The position numbers were made by a program, and so were the translations under genes. The notes under the pieces are model-generated. The model was not told the origin of the DNA, searched no databases, and worked only from the letters and a program-made list of their open reading frames with translations. A stretch of DNA of 64,000 nt from Flavobacteriaceae bacterium (GTDB taxonomy: Bacteria; Bacteroidota; Bacteroidia; Flavobacteriales; Flavobacteriaceae). Shown piece by piece: positions 42,791 to 52,134 of this stretch. Location: the NCBI GenBank assembly GCA_021647405.1, contig JAKIUU010000013.1:3078-67077 (forward strand), in the 5' to 3' direction. Each line of letters begins with the position of its first letter. Position 1 is the first letter of the stretch.

Positions 42791-43363
42791 TTAATTAAAT
42801 TGAATACCTAAAGAAATGCCAACGCTTTCTCTAAGAATATCAGTATTATTATCTAAAATAAAATTTTTGAATTTAAAAATAGCACTTATCTCATAATTAA
42901 AAGGGGACTCATTTATATTAAAAGCGTATCCAACACCAATTTTACCAGATTTTCCTTTTTTAAAATTACCTACAGCTATATTGAGCCCTGTATTTAGCAG
43001 TAAAAAGGGACTCTCTTTGTTATAATCATTAAAATACCACTTTAACTGAGCAACTAATGGCAAGGCATTAAGATTCTCCTTAAAATTAAAAGACATGCCT
43101 ATACCCGCAGAAAAAGCAAGTTTTCTAAAAAATACAATACCATAAAAACTATTTAACTCCATGCCCATGCCTTGTCCTTGAAAGGTCCCATGATATGTTC
43201 CTTGGAATTGCCCCTGGTTTACAAATTCACCGGTAGAGGAGTTATCTTTATTCATAAATAATTCAAGGTTAAAAGAATGTGTTAGAGTAATTACTCTTTG
43301 TTTATCTTGCGTATAACCTAGAAAGGATATAAATAAGGCTAAACAAATAAAGTGATATTTCAT
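42791..43363 (-). CDS. Exported beta-rich protein of unknown function
   Basis: 190 residues with signal peptide MKYHFICLALFISFLGYTQ and a run of beta-strands (LAFSAGIGMSFNFKE, FLLLNTGLNIAVGNF, KIGVGYAFNINE, VGISLGIQFN) suggesting an outer-membrane barrel. Two glycine/glutamine repeats (GQFQGTYHGTFQGQGMG) lie near residue 50. Thirteen bases upstream of the 42229 gene; together they form a two-gene unit. No family name recognised. Confidence 0.75.
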   Translation of the reverse strand: MKYHFICLALFISFLGYTQDKQRVITLTHSFNLELFMNKDNSSTGEFVNQGQFQGTYHGTFQGQGMGMELNSFYGIVFFRKLAFSAGIGMSFNFKENLNALPLVAQLKWYFNDYNKESPFLLLNTGLNIAVGNFKKGKSGKIGVGYAFNINESPFNYEISAIFKFKNFILDNNTDILRESVGISLGIQFN

Positions 43364-43440
43364 AAAAGGTTGTGAAATGTAAAATATATCTGGTTAAATA
43401 TATTATCACAAATATAATACCAAAACTTTTTAATTACAAC

Positions 43441-43509
43441 ATAACCCGTGCCGTCCAACAAATTCCCCTAACTGCTCAAGGTTGGGATGCGTTTTTAAAG
43501 AAAGAATAA
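43441..43509 (+). pseudogene. Detached 3' end of a thiL allele
   Basis: Translates as ITRAV then QQIPLTAQGWDAFLKKE and stop. The intact ThiL ends ITRGD then QQIPLTAQGWDAFLKKA. Differences in DNA are mostly third-position (ATC/ATA, ACA/ACC, CGA/CGT, CCT/CCC, TTA/CTA, GCC/GCT, TTG/TTA). No thiL sequence precedes it. It is the last ~22 codons of a diverged allele left behind. Confidence 0.85.
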
Positions 43510-43526
43510 ATTATATTTGTACTTTA

Positions 43527-43604
43527 TAATAAACATAAAATATTAAAAATGTTTATTACAGTAAACAAAAATATAGTATATTTGTATTTTAAAGAATACA
43601 AATA
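43527..43604 (+). promoter_or_regulatory. Promoter region of the ATPase gene with two perfect inverted repeats
   Basis: TAATAAACAT (43527-43536) and ATGTTTATTA (43549-43558) form one perfect 10-bp repeat. TATTTGTATT (43579-43588) and AATACAAATA (43595-43604) form another that overlaps the ATG. TATATTTG at 43577-43584 is a -7 element inside it; another TATATTTG lies at 43512-43519. Strong hints of autoregulation or a bound repressor. Confidence 0.6.
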
Positions 43605-44800
43605 TGGAATTGTTACGTCAAAAGCATACCAATATTATCAATGAAGTTGATTTATCCTTTCAACGGTATTTATTAAAACAATTACCTTTTAATGAGCGAC
43701 TTATTGGTATTAAAGGGTCAAGAGGTGTTGGTAAGACCACACTTTTACTTCAGTATATTAAGCAATACTACGGCGTGGTGTCTGATAAAGCTTTGTATAT
43801 TTCTCTAGATGATTTATATTTCACAGCGCATAATTTAACCGATTTTGTGTCAGAATTTGTAGCCAAAGGAGGAACGCATTTATTTATAGATGAGGTTCAT
43901 AAATACAAAAATTGGTCGATAGAATTAAAAAATATCTATGATAGTTATGCTAAATTACAAATTGTTTTTACGGGATCGTCTTTATTAGAAATTCTCAATG
44001 CACGTAGCGATTTGAGCAGAAGGGCTTTGGTTTATACTATGCAAGGAATGTCGTTTAGAGAATTCTTAAACTTTAATTATAAGACTGATTTTAAATCTTT
44101 AAGTCTATTGGATATATTAAATAATCATGTCGAAATAGCCAATCAACTAACTAATGAAATAAAGGTTCTAAAATATTTTCACACTTATTTAAAAGTAGGC
44201 TATTTCCCGTTTTATAATAAAAACGAAACCTTGTATTATCAACGATTACAAGAGATTATTAATATGATACTTGAAATAGAATTGCCTTTATTGCGAAATA
44301 CAGATATTTCAATTATCGGTAAAATAAAACAGTTATTGTATGTTATTAGTCAGTCTGTTCCTTTTAAACCGAACATTTCAGCTTTATCAAATAAAATAAA
44401 AACGACGCGTAAAACTTTGCTAGAATACTTGCATTATTTAAACGATGCCAATGTTTTAAAATCATTAAATAAGGATAATTTTGGTGTAAGTGTGTTGCAA
44501 AAACCTGAAAAGCTCTATTTTGAAAATACTAATTACCTTTATGCTATTAGGGGTACTGAACCAAATATAGGTAGTATAAGAGAAATGTTTTTTTTAAATC
44601 AGTTATCTCAAAAACACCAGTTGACTTATCCTGATAAAGGCGATTTTAAAGTGGATGATCATTATATTTTTGAGATAGGAGGTAAGGCTAAAACAAATAA
44701 ACAAATAGCAGGAATTGAAAATGCCTTTATTGCCTCAGATGATATTGAGTTTGGTTACGAAAATAAAATTCCGTTATGGTTGTTTGGGTTTTTGTACTAA
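43604..44800 (+). CDS. AAA-type ATPase with DUF4143-like C-terminus
   Basis: 398 residues. Walker A in GSRGVGKTTLLLQYIK (Lys44), Walker B in THLFIDEVHKYKNWSIELK near 95, sensor GSSLLEI near 128; the C-terminal part (YLHYLNDANVLKSL ... NTNYLYAI ... REMFFLNQL) matches the AAA_14/DUF4143 family. Cellular role unknown; such ATPases are often accessory. The stop overlaps that of the convergent hydrolase gene by four bases. Confidence 0.88.
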   Translation: MELLRQKHTNIINEVDLSFQRYLLKQLPFNERLIGIKGSRGVGKTTLLLQYIKQYYGVVSDKALYISLDDLYFTAHNLTDFVSEFVAKGGTHLFIDEVHKYKNWSIELKNIYDSYAKLQIVFTGSSLLEILNARSDLSRRALVYTMQGMSFREFLNFNYKTDFKSLSLLDILNNHVEIANQLTNEIKVLKYFHTYLKVGYFPFYNKNETLYYQRLQEIINMILEIELPLLRNTDISIIGKIKQLLYVISQSVPFKPNISALSNKIKTTRKTLLEYLHYLNDANVLKSLNKDNFGVSVLQKPEKLYFENTNYLYAIRGTEPNIGSIREMFFLNQLSQKHQLTYPDKGDFKVDDHYIFEIGGKAKTNKQIAGIENAFIASDDIEFGYENKIPLWLFGFLY

Positions 44801-45594
44801 GTTTTAAAACACAAACGGCAAAAACGGCTTAATTCTGCCAAAACGATGTCTTTATTTTCAATAAATCCCATATGGCCACCCTCTAAATAAACAACCTGAA
44901 CATCTGGTAATGTTTGCAGCTTTTTTTTGAGTGGTATGGTTTTTATAGCAAGATCTTCTTTACCTATAAAAACCAGTGTTTTAAAAGTATTATCTTCTAG
45001 AAGATCAGACAAATCTTCGCGAATTTTCATACCTTCTAAAGCGGCAACAATACCTTGTTTTGAGGTTTTTAAAGCTTCTTTTAAAATATGCTGCATTTCT
45101 CTTTTAAAAACGACTTTATTTTTATCGGCAAACAAACCCGGAATAGCGATTTTAATTATGATTTCTGGATTTTTTTTAACGATTTCTATTGTTTTATTTC
45201 TATCACTTACCTTATTAGGATTATCAGATAAAAATGTAGAGTTTAAAAGACAAATCCCTTTGATGTTTTGTGGAAATAATTTTGCAAAAGCCATCGCCAC
45301 ATAACCGCCCATACTGTGTCCAATGATGATTACTTTTCTTAATCTTAATTTATTGAGAACTGTTTTAACCATTTGAGCTTGCTGATCCATGGTATGCACA
45401 TAGCCCAAATTATCGGTTTTTCCGTGACCCAATAAATCAATACAAACCACACGGTATTTCTGCGACAAAATCGCTGAGATATCATTCCAAATGTTTAAAT
45501 TTTCTAAAAACCCGTGCAATAAAACTACAGCAGATCCTTTACCTTGTTGGGTAAAATGGACTTGGCAGTTTTTGTATTGGATAAAATTAGGCAT
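44797..45594 (-). CDS. Alpha/beta-fold hydrolase
   Basis: 265 residues. Oxyanion HGFLENLNIWND near residue 28, nucleophile elbow GHSMGGYVAMAF (Ser near 94), Asp in VFIGKEDLAIK near 220 and His in LEGGHMGFIE near 241 give a full catalytic triad. Substrate unknown. Convergent with the ATPase gene; a ~110-base palindromic repeat lies upstream. Confidence 0.9.
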   Translation of the reverse strand: MPNFIQYKNCQVHFTQQGKGSAVVLLHGFLENLNIWNDISAILSQKYRVVCIDLLGHGKTDNLGYVHTMDQQAQMVKTVLNKLRLRKVIIIGHSMGGYVAMAFAKLFPQNIKGICLLNSTFLSDNPNKVSDRNKTIEIVKKNPEIIIKIAIPGLFADKNKVVFKREMQHILKEALKTSKQGIVAALEGMKIREDLSDLLEDNTFKTLVFIGKEDLAIKTIPLKKKLQTLPDVQVVYLEGGHMGFIENKDIVLAELSRFCRLCFKT

Positions 45595-45621
45595 AGATAA
45601 AAAAGACTGTTCTAAAAATTC

Positions 45622-45730
45622 ACGTCAGTTTGAGTGGTCACGCCTTAGCGTGATTGTATCGAAAACAAGTGATTTTAATATACAAATACTTCTCGATATA
45701 CCCACTTGATGTGGGTACTCGAAGCGACGT
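45622..45730. repeat. Interspersed element with inverted ends
   Basis: ACGTCAGTTTGAGT (45622-45635) opposes ACTCGAAGCGACGT (45717-45730) as an imperfect inverted repeat; TCACGCCTTAGCGTGA and ACCCACTTGATGTGGGT are internal hairpins. Resembles the CGTCAGTTCGAGTG...GAACTGACG elements seen in many flavobacterial intergenic regions. Confidence 0.65.
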
Positions 45731-45739
45731 TAGTATGTT

Positions 45740-47035
45740 TTATGACGACTTCATCAAAGCCTCAATTTCCGTAATTTCAATAGGTATATTGGCCATTAAA
45801 TTCAGCGGTTCGCCTTGTTCTTGAATCACGTAATCGTCCTCTATACGGATACCCAAATTTTCTTCGGGAATATAAATGCCGGGTTCTACAGTAAACACCA
45901 TATCGGCTTGCATGGGCTCGGTTAAAATACCGTAATCGTGGGTGTCTAAGCCCATATGATGCGAGGTGCCGTGCATAAAATATTTTTTATAAGCCGGCCA
46001 AGCGGGGTCTTCATTTTTAACATCGTCTTGGGTAATTAAGTCCAATCCTATGAGTTCTTGCGTCATTATTTTACCCACTTCAACGTGGTAATCGGCCCAA
46101 ATAGTACCGGGGATTAGCATTTTAGCCGCCGCTTTTTTAACACGTAAAACGGCGTTATAGACATCCGCTTGACGGGGCGTAAATTTACCAGAAACGGGCA
46201 CGCAACGTGTCATATCACTCGCATATTGTGCATAGGAAGCCCCTACATCTAAGAGCATTACATCGCCGGCTTTACATTCCTGATTGTTTTCTATATAGTG
46301 CAACACACAAGCGTTGTAACCGCTGGCAATTATGGGCGTATAGGCAAAACCATCGGCACGGTTGCGCAAAAATTCGTGTGTAAATTCGGCTTCTACTTCA
46401 TATTCCATCACGCCGGGTTTTGTAAAACCTAAAATACGCCTAAAGCCTTTTTCGGTAATATTACAAGCCTGTTGAATTAATGCAATTTCTTGGGGCTCTT
46501 TTACAGAACGCAAACGTTGTAAAATGGGCTGACTGCGTAAATAAGTATGTGCAGGATATTTGTCTTTACACCATTTTACAAAACGCGCTTCGCGTGTTTC
46601 GGTTTCTACGTTGGCACGATAGTGTTCGTTAGTATTTAAATAAACAGCTTGTGCTGAAGTCATCACTTCAAAAAAAACTTTTTCGAACTCCTGTAGCCAG
46701 AAAACCGATTTAATACCACTGGTATCAAAAGCCTGTTCTTTGTTGAGTTTAGCACCTTCCCAAACGGCAATACGGGCGTTGGTTTCTTTTAAAAAGAGCA
46801 TTTCTCTGTGCTCAGGTTTGGGCGCATCGGGGAATATAACCAAGATACTCTCTTCTTGATTGACGCCCGAGAGATAAAAAATATCGCGGTGTTGGACAAA
46901 AGGCAAAGTGCTGTCGGCACTAACAGGATATATGTCGTTAGAGTTAAATACAGCCAATGAGTTGGCTTGCATTTTAGCTGTAAATTTCTGACGGTTTTTA
47001 ATGAATAAGTTACAGTCTATAGGTAGGTATTTCAT
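45740..47035 (-). CDS. pepP: Xaa-Pro aminopeptidase P family
   Basis: 431 residues, creatinase/aminopeptidase P fold: N-terminal domain to about 170 and a metallopeptidase domain with metal ligands Asp in LLDVGASYAQYASDMTR (two Asp near 263 and 274), His in GTSHHMGLDTHD near 357, Glu in VEPGIYIPEENLG near 386 and Glu in IRIEDDYVI near 401. It removes N-terminal residues preceding proline. Promoter region shared with the divergent ChaN-like gene. Confidence 0.93.
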   Translation of the reverse strand: MKYLPIDCNLFIKNRQKFTAKMQANSLAVFNSNDIYPVSADSTLPFVQHRDIFYLSGVNQEESILVIFPDAPKPEHREMLFLKETNARIAVWEGAKLNKEQAFDTSGIKSVFWLQEFEKVFFEVMTSAQAVYLNTNEHYRANVETETREARFVKWCKDKYPAHTYLRSQPILQRLRSVKEPQEIALIQQACNITEKGFRRILGFTKPGVMEYEVEAEFTHEFLRNRADGFAYTPIIASGYNACVLHYIENNQECKAGDVMLLDVGASYAQYASDMTRCVPVSGKFTPRQADVYNAVLRVKKAAAKMLIPGTIWADYHVEVGKIMTQELIGLDLITQDDVKNEDPAWPAYKKYFMHGTSHHMGLDTHDYGILTEPMQADMVFTVEPGIYIPEENLGIRIEDDYVIQEQGEPLNLMANIPIEITEIEALMKSS

Positions 47036-47165
47036 AGTTGATTAATATAAAATTATCTAAGATTTACAAAGGTATCAAAATTAAAGATTACTTTATATCA
47101 ATATCTGTTTTAGTATTTTAATACTTTGGTTATCTTTAAGCGCTTAAAATTTAATAAATAATCTT

Positions 47166-48023
47166 ATGAAAAGTATGAAATTAGGAGTATTGATAATCCT
47201 TTTTTTAGGGTCTATTACTTTAAATGCTCAAAAAAAAGCATATCAAATTTACAATGCCAACGGACATAAAATAACCTATAAAAAGATGTTAAAAAAGTTG
47301 GCTAAAGCCGATATTGTTTTTTTTGGCGAAGATCATAACAACCCCATTGCGCATTGGTTAGAGTTAGAATTAACAATCGATTTGTTTAAGAAACGCCAAC
47401 TTATTTTAGGTGCAGAAATGTTTGAAACCGATAACCAACAGGGTTTGTCGGATTATATTTCTGGTGTGATAGATGCAAAACAACTTAAAGATACAATTCG
47501 CCTTTGGAAAAATTATAAAACAGATTATAAACCTTTGGTAGAATTTGCAAAAAAGAATCAAATTGAGTTTATTGCCACTAATGTGCCCAGACGCTATGCC
47601 AGTTTGGTCTATCACAAAGGCTTTAAAGGCTTAGATTCTTTAAGTGAAAATGAAAAACAATGGTTTCCTAAAATCCCCATTAAATATGATGCTTCACTTC
47701 CCGGCTATGTTAAAATGCTTAATATGATGGAAGGTCATAGCGGCGATAATTTACCCAAATCGCAAGCCCTTAAAGATGCCACAATGGCCAATTCTATTGC
47801 AAATAATTATGAGGTAGGTAAATTGTTTTTCCATCTCAACGGTTCTTATCATTCAAATGATTATGAGGGTATTTTATGGTATTTAAAACAACAATTGCCA
47901 CAAGTTAAAATTGTAACAATTTGTCTGACAGAACAAAAGTCTATTTTAAAAGTAGCGGCAGATAATAAAAACAAAGCCAATTTTATAATTCTTGTTCCAG
48001 ATACCATGACCAAGACAAATTAA
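47166..48023 (+). CDS. ChaN-family lipoprotein-like protein
   Basis: 285 residues with signal peptide MKSMKLGVLIILFLGSITLNA (a second ATG three codons in is also possible); no lipobox Cys is visible. The Glu/His motif ADIVFFGEDHNNPIAHWLEL and the downstream HLNGSYHSNDYEGILWYL are signatures of the ChaN/haem-binding fold. Related proteins bind haem and act in iron uptake, so a periplasmic haem role is inferred. Followed by an MBL-fold hydrolase gene after 21 bases. Confidence 0.85.
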   Translation: MKSMKLGVLIILFLGSITLNAQKKAYQIYNANGHKITYKKMLKKLAKADIVFFGEDHNNPIAHWLELELTIDLFKKRQLILGAEMFETDNQQGLSDYISGVIDAKQLKDTIRLWKNYKTDYKPLVEFAKKNQIEFIATNVPRRYASLVYHKGFKGLDSLSENEKQWFPKIPIKYDASLPGYVKMLNMMEGHSGDNLPKSQALKDATMANSIANNYEVGKLFFHLNGSYHSNDYEGILWYLKQQLPQVKIVTICLTEQKSILKVAADNKNKANFIILVPDTMTKTN

Positions 48024-48044
48024 TTTTGCTTATTAATCGTTATA

Positions 48045-48809
48045 ATGAAAATACATCACTTAAGAAATGCCACTTTAATTGTTGAAGCAGCAGAATTTTT
48101 TATTTTGGTTGATCCGATGCTCGGCGCAAAAGGGACGTTCACTCCTTTTTCGTTTTTTCGGTATAAACCTAAAAAAAATCCGTTGGTTGATTTGCCCGCA
48201 TCAGCAAGTTCTTTATTAAAAAAAATAACCCACTGTTTGATAACCCATCAACATCTAGATCATTTAGATAAAGAAGGCATACATTTTCTTAAGGAAAAAA
48301 ACATTCCCGTTAGTTGTAATTTTAAGGATGATTCCGATTTATCTAAACACAGATTAAACATTCAATCAGTTCTTAAGCCTTGGGATGCGCAAGATTATTT
48401 AGGTGGTAAAATTATAGGAATCCCTGCAAAACACGGATACGGATGGGTACATAAACCCATGGGAAATGTAATGGGTTTTTTTTTGGCATTGCCAAATTGT
48501 CCTTCAATTTATATAAGTGCAGATACCATTTATACCAATGAAGTTGAAAAAGTATTTAAAACCTTAAGACCAGATATTTCTGTTGTTGCTTCGGGTGTAG
48601 CAAGGTTAGATATTGGGCAACCACTCCTTATGACAATTGATGATATTATTCGATTTGTAAAGCGATCGCCTAAAAAAGTTATTGCAAATCATTTAGAAGC
48701 ACTTAACCATTGCCCTACCACACGAAAATACCTTAAAGAGATTTTAAAGAACAAAGGACTTTTAAGTAAAGTTTTTATTCCAGAGGATGGTGAAACGATA
48801 GTATTTTAA
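48045..48809 (+). CDS. MBL-fold metallo-hydrolase
   Basis: 254 residues. Metal motif HxHxDH as LITHQHLDHLDKEG near residue 67, followed by ISADTIYTNEV near 160 and ANHLEALNHC near 225. Belongs to the beta-lactamase superfamily lacking a leader peptide; UlaG/YtnP-like size. The stop lies five bases before that of the convergent ABC transporter gene. Substrate unknown. Confidence 0.9.
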   Translation: MKIHHLRNATLIVEAAEFFILVDPMLGAKGTFTPFSFFRYKPKKNPLVDLPASASSLLKKITHCLITHQHLDHLDKEGIHFLKEKNIPVSCNFKDDSDLSKHRLNIQSVLKPWDAQDYLGGKIIGIPAKHGYGWVHKPMGNVMGFFLALPNCPSIYISADTIYTNEVEKVFKTLRPDISVVASGVARLDIGQPLLMTIDDIIRFVKRSPKKVIANHLEALNHCPTTRKYLKEILKNKGLLSKVFIPEDGETIVF

Positions 48810-48813
48810 AAAT

Positions 48814-50556
48814 CTAAATCCTCGCCTGATACGTATATAAATCGTAATAGCGCCCTTGTTTGGCAATAAGCTCATCATGTGTGCCTTGCTCAGCAATTTT
48901 TCCTTGTTCAATGACGAGTATCTGATGGGCTTGACGGATGGTGCTCAATCTGTGAGCAATGACAAAAGTAGTGCGGCCCGCTATTAATTTGTTCAACGAT
49001 TTTTGAATGAGTGTTTCACTTTCGGTATCTAAATTACTGGTGGCTTCGTCTAAAATGATGATTTTAGGATTCGCTAAAATGGCGCGGGCTATGGCCAATC
49101 GTTGCCGTTGCCCACCCGAGAGTTTAACACCGCGTTCGCCAATAACGGTTTCCAATCCTTTTTCAAATCGGTCAGTAAACTCATCTACATAAGCAGCTTT
49201 TACGGCACTTTTTACTTCTGCCTCTGTAGCATCTGGTTTCGAAAAGAGTATATTTTCGCGGATACTTCCCTCGAATAAAAATTCATCCTGTAAAACAACC
49301 CCTAAATGTTTGCGGTAAGAATTTAAAGATACTTTAGAAATATCTTGACCATCAACGGTAATTTGTCCCGATTTGGGATTTAAAAAAGTAGCTGCCAAAC
49401 CAGCAATAGTCGATTTACCTGAACCCGAAGATCCCACTAAGGCAATAACCGATCCCGAAGGGGCTTTGAATGAAATGTCATGAATAACTTCATTACCTTC
49501 TTCGTAAGAAAAGGAGACATTTTTAAAATCGATATCTCCTTTTAAATCATTTAGAACCACAGTGCGGTTTTCGGGGTCGTCTTCTGGCTTCATATTCATA
49601 ATTTCTTCGGTACGGTCTAATCCAGCAAACGATTCTGTCAATTGACTCCCAATATTGCTCATTTGCACAATAGGCGCAATAAGAAATCCCAGATAAAGGG
49701 TAAACGATAAAAATTCGCCAAAAGTCATGCGGTCTTCAATAATAAAATAGCCGCCCATACCCATAATGCCGGCGGTTGCCAATCCCAATAAAAAGGTGGC
49801 AGAACTGGTAAGCACAGCAGTGGCAGTTAAACTTTGCTTTACATTTAAAAAGAGTTTTTCAACACCACGTTCAAAAGTTAAAATTTCTTGGGCTTCGGCA
49901 TTAAAGCCTTTTATAACCCTTACGCCATTTAAGGTTTCGGTTAAGCGGCCTGTTACATCTGCATTTATGACGGCGCGGTCTTTAAAAATAGGGCGAATGT
50001 ACCCAAATGCTTTTAAGGCGATGACTGCAAAAATTATGACAGGTACCAACACATAAACAGTCATAATCGGACTTATTTTTATCAGTAAAATAAGCGAAAC
50101 TACAGAAGTTAAGGTGCCACCAATAAGTTGTACCAATCCTGTGCCTATTAAATTGCGAACACCTTCAACATCAGTCATAATACGTGATACCAAAGCACCT
50201 GACTTATTGTTGTCAAAATAACTAATGGGCAAGGTGAGTATTTGTTTTTGGACTTTAACGCGTAATTTTGAGATGAGTAATTGCGCTTCTACACTGAGCA
50301 ACCGGGTTAGTAAAAACGATGTGATGGCCTGAACTATTATAGCCGAAATAACCACAATTAATAAGACTTTTAATTGATGCATATCTTTGTTTACTATGAC
50401 ATCATCCATTAAAAATTTACTGGCGCCTGGTAAAATTAATCCAGCCAACCGGCTAATAATTATCAATACCAATCCGATAAATACAATTTTACGTCGGGGC
50501 CATATAATTTCTTTAAAAGCTTGCGATAAGCTTACTTTATTTTTTTTTGAAGACAT
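48814..50556 (-). CDS. ABC exporter, fused permease and ATPase
   Basis: 580 residues from the ATG at 50556; the frame extends 18 codons upstream without matching the family. Six membrane helices in the first ~310 residues, then the nucleotide-binding domain: Walker A GSSGSGKSTIAG near 385, signature LSGGQRQRLAIAR near 485, Walker B IIILDEATSNLD near 508, H-loop VIAHRLSTI near 541. MsbA/BmrA-like half-transporter that works as a dimer; lipid or drug export is likely. Confidence 0.93.
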   Translation of the reverse strand: MSSKKNKVSLSQAFKEIIWPRRKIVFIGLVLIIISRLAGLILPGASKFLMDDVIVNKDMHQLKVLLIVVISAIIVQAITSFLLTRLLSVEAQLLISKLRVKVQKQILTLPISYFDNNKSGALVSRIMTDVEGVRNLIGTGLVQLIGGTLTSVVSLILLIKISPIMTVYVLVPVIIFAVIALKAFGYIRPIFKDRAVINADVTGRLTETLNGVRVIKGFNAEAQEILTFERGVEKLFLNVKQSLTATAVLTSSATFLLGLATAGIMGMGGYFIIEDRMTFGEFLSFTLYLGFLIAPIVQMSNIGSQLTESFAGLDRTEEIMNMKPEDDPENRTVVLNDLKGDIDFKNVSFSYEEGNEVIHDISFKAPSGSVIALVGSSGSGKSTIAGLAATFLNPKSGQITVDGQDISKVSLNSYRKHLGVVLQDEFLFEGSIRENILFSKPDATEAEVKSAVKAAYVDEFTDRFEKGLETVIGERGVKLSGGQRQRLAIARAILANPKIIILDEATSNLDTESETLIQKSLNKLIAGRTTFVIAHRLSTIRQAHQILVIEQGKIAEQGTHDELIAKQGRYYDLYTYQARI

Positions 50557-50686
50557 TTTTAGTAGTAAAAAATTAAATGGCAAGATATAAAAACTGGCTC
50601 TATCTGGCAAAAATTAGTTTTTGATACCATTCATAAATATGTATATATTTACACTTTTTAACAACAAATAATTTATTTATAAGCAT

Positions 50687-51163
50687 ATGGGTATAATGTA
50701 TTTAATTTCAGTCTTTATCCATATTATCTGTGCTGCTTTTTGGATTGGTGGCATGCTATTTCTTCCTTTGGTTTTGTTGCCAAGTATAAAAAACCATCCC
50801 GACAGGTTGTTATTGTTACAAGAAACGGGCATAAGATTCAGATTTGTTGGTTGGATAGCACTTCTAATTTTAGCTGTTACAGGTGTTTTGAATATGTATT
50901 TAAGAGGTTTGCCATTAACATGGGATTATATAACACAAAGCAGTTACGGCAATTTATTAGGTATTAAATTACTGCTTTTTATAGCGATGTTAATAATTGG
51001 TGGTGTTCACGATTTTTACATTGGACAAAAAAGCATCGAAGAAATGAAAATTTCTGATAATGGCAGTTTAAAACAAATGGCACGTTGGTCGGGTAGGGTT
51101 AATATAGTGTTGGCATTGAGTATGGCCTTTATTGGTGTTTCTTTATCGCGGGGTGGGTTTTAA
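50687..51163 (+). CDS. CopD-like small membrane protein
   Basis: 158 residues with four membrane segments. The first, YLISVFIHIICAAFWIGGMLFLPLVLLP, has the HxxxxxxW pattern of CopD/YcnJ-type proteins; a second His lies in GGVHDFYIGQKS. These resemble the copper-resistance CopD domain and haem-containing membrane proteins. Function not certain. Single gene, divergent from the ABC transporter. Confidence 0.75.
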   Translation: MGIMYLISVFIHIICAAFWIGGMLFLPLVLLPSIKNHPDRLLLLQETGIRFRFVGWIALLILAVTGVLNMYLRGLPLTWDYITQSSYGNLLGIKLLLFIAMLIIGGVHDFYIGQKSIEEMKISDNGSLKQMARWSGRVNIVLALSMAFIGVSLSRGGF

Positions 51164-51219
51164 TCGAAAAGAATTCCGCGATGCGCTGCGTCGGGGATAG
51201 ATAGTTTTAAAATATTTCT

Positions 51220-52134
51220 TTACTTTTTTTCTTTTGATGTATACGTGGCGGTAAGAATGCCAGAAATAATGAGTACCAAGCTGTAAAAATGCAGCAGACC
51301 AATACTTTCTTCTAGAAATATAAAGGCTAAAAAACCACTAAAAAGAGGTATTGTATAATAAATCATTCCAGCATTTGTTGCGCCAATTTTATTGACGGCG
51401 CTATTCCATAAGATATAAGCTGATAAAGAAGCGAAAATACCCACATAAAGAATTGATAAGATTGTTTTAATTTCATATTGAATGTGATGTGTGTCCGCAT
51501 TCTCCCAAATATAAAAAGGAAATAAAAAAATAAGCCCGATGATAAAAGTGCTTAATTGAAAAGTTAGCAGATCTAAATTTTTTGGCTTGTGCTTTAGTAA
51601 AAGTGTATAAATGGCAAAGATAATTGCTGCCAAGAGCATCCAAATATCGCCTATGGCAAATGAAATACTCAAAAGACTTGATAATTCGCCTTTACTAATA
51701 AGTAATACCACACCGATTAAAACCAAAACGATACCAATGGCTTTGTAGCGGGTTATATGTTCTTTATAAAAGATACGCGAGAGAATTATAATAAAAATAG
51801 GGAAGCTTATTGATATGAGCGACAAGTTAACAGCTGTAGTTGTATGTCCTGCCAAGTATATTAAAGTGTTAAAGATAGTTACCCCTAAAATAGCTGTTAT
51901 TGTTAAGTATAAAATATTTTTCCTTATGATAATTCGGTTGGCTATTAAATTTTTAATGGCAAAGGGAAACAGGATAATTACAGCGACAAACCAGCGCCAA
52001 AAAGCAAGACTAATAGGAGGGATGCTCTCGTTGAGACCCCGTGCAATTATAAAATTTCCAGACCAAATGGCGGTAGCTCCAAAAGCAAAAAAATAGCCTA
52101 ATAGCTGGGGACTGTTTTTTAATTTATTTTTCAA
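51220..52134 (-). CDS. DMT-family transporter (two EamA domains)
   Basis: 304 residues with ten hydrophobic segments in two EamA repeats (FAFGATAIWSGNFIIARG; AIGDIWMLLAAIIFAIYTLLLK). The start is a TTG at 52134: no ATG exists in frame near the expected N-terminus KNKLKNSPQLLGYFFAFGAT. A short hydrophobic open stretch upstream ends in TGA overlapping this TTG. Substrate unknown; family members export amino acids or metabolites. Confidence 0.88.
   Translation of the reverse strand: MKNKLKNSPQLLGYFFAFGATAIWSGNFIIARGLNESIPPISLAFWRWFVAVIILFPFAIKNLIANRIIIRKNILYLTITAILGVTIFNTLIYLAGHTTTAVNLSLISISFPIFIIILSRIFYKEHITRYKAIGIVLVLIGVVLLISKGELSSLLSISFAIGDIWMLLAAIIFAIYTLLLKHKPKNLDLLTFQLSTFIIGLIFLFPFYIWENADTHHIQYEIKTILSILYVGIFASLSAYILWNSAVNKIGATNAGMIYYTIPLFSGFLAFIFLEESIGLLHFYSLVLIISGILTATYTSKEKK

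Noticed and set aside
51171..51196. G+C-rich imperfect palindrome CCGCGATGCGCTGCGTCGGG
   Set aside because: It could be another dispersed repeat, but no second copy is seen in the window and the stem has mismatches.
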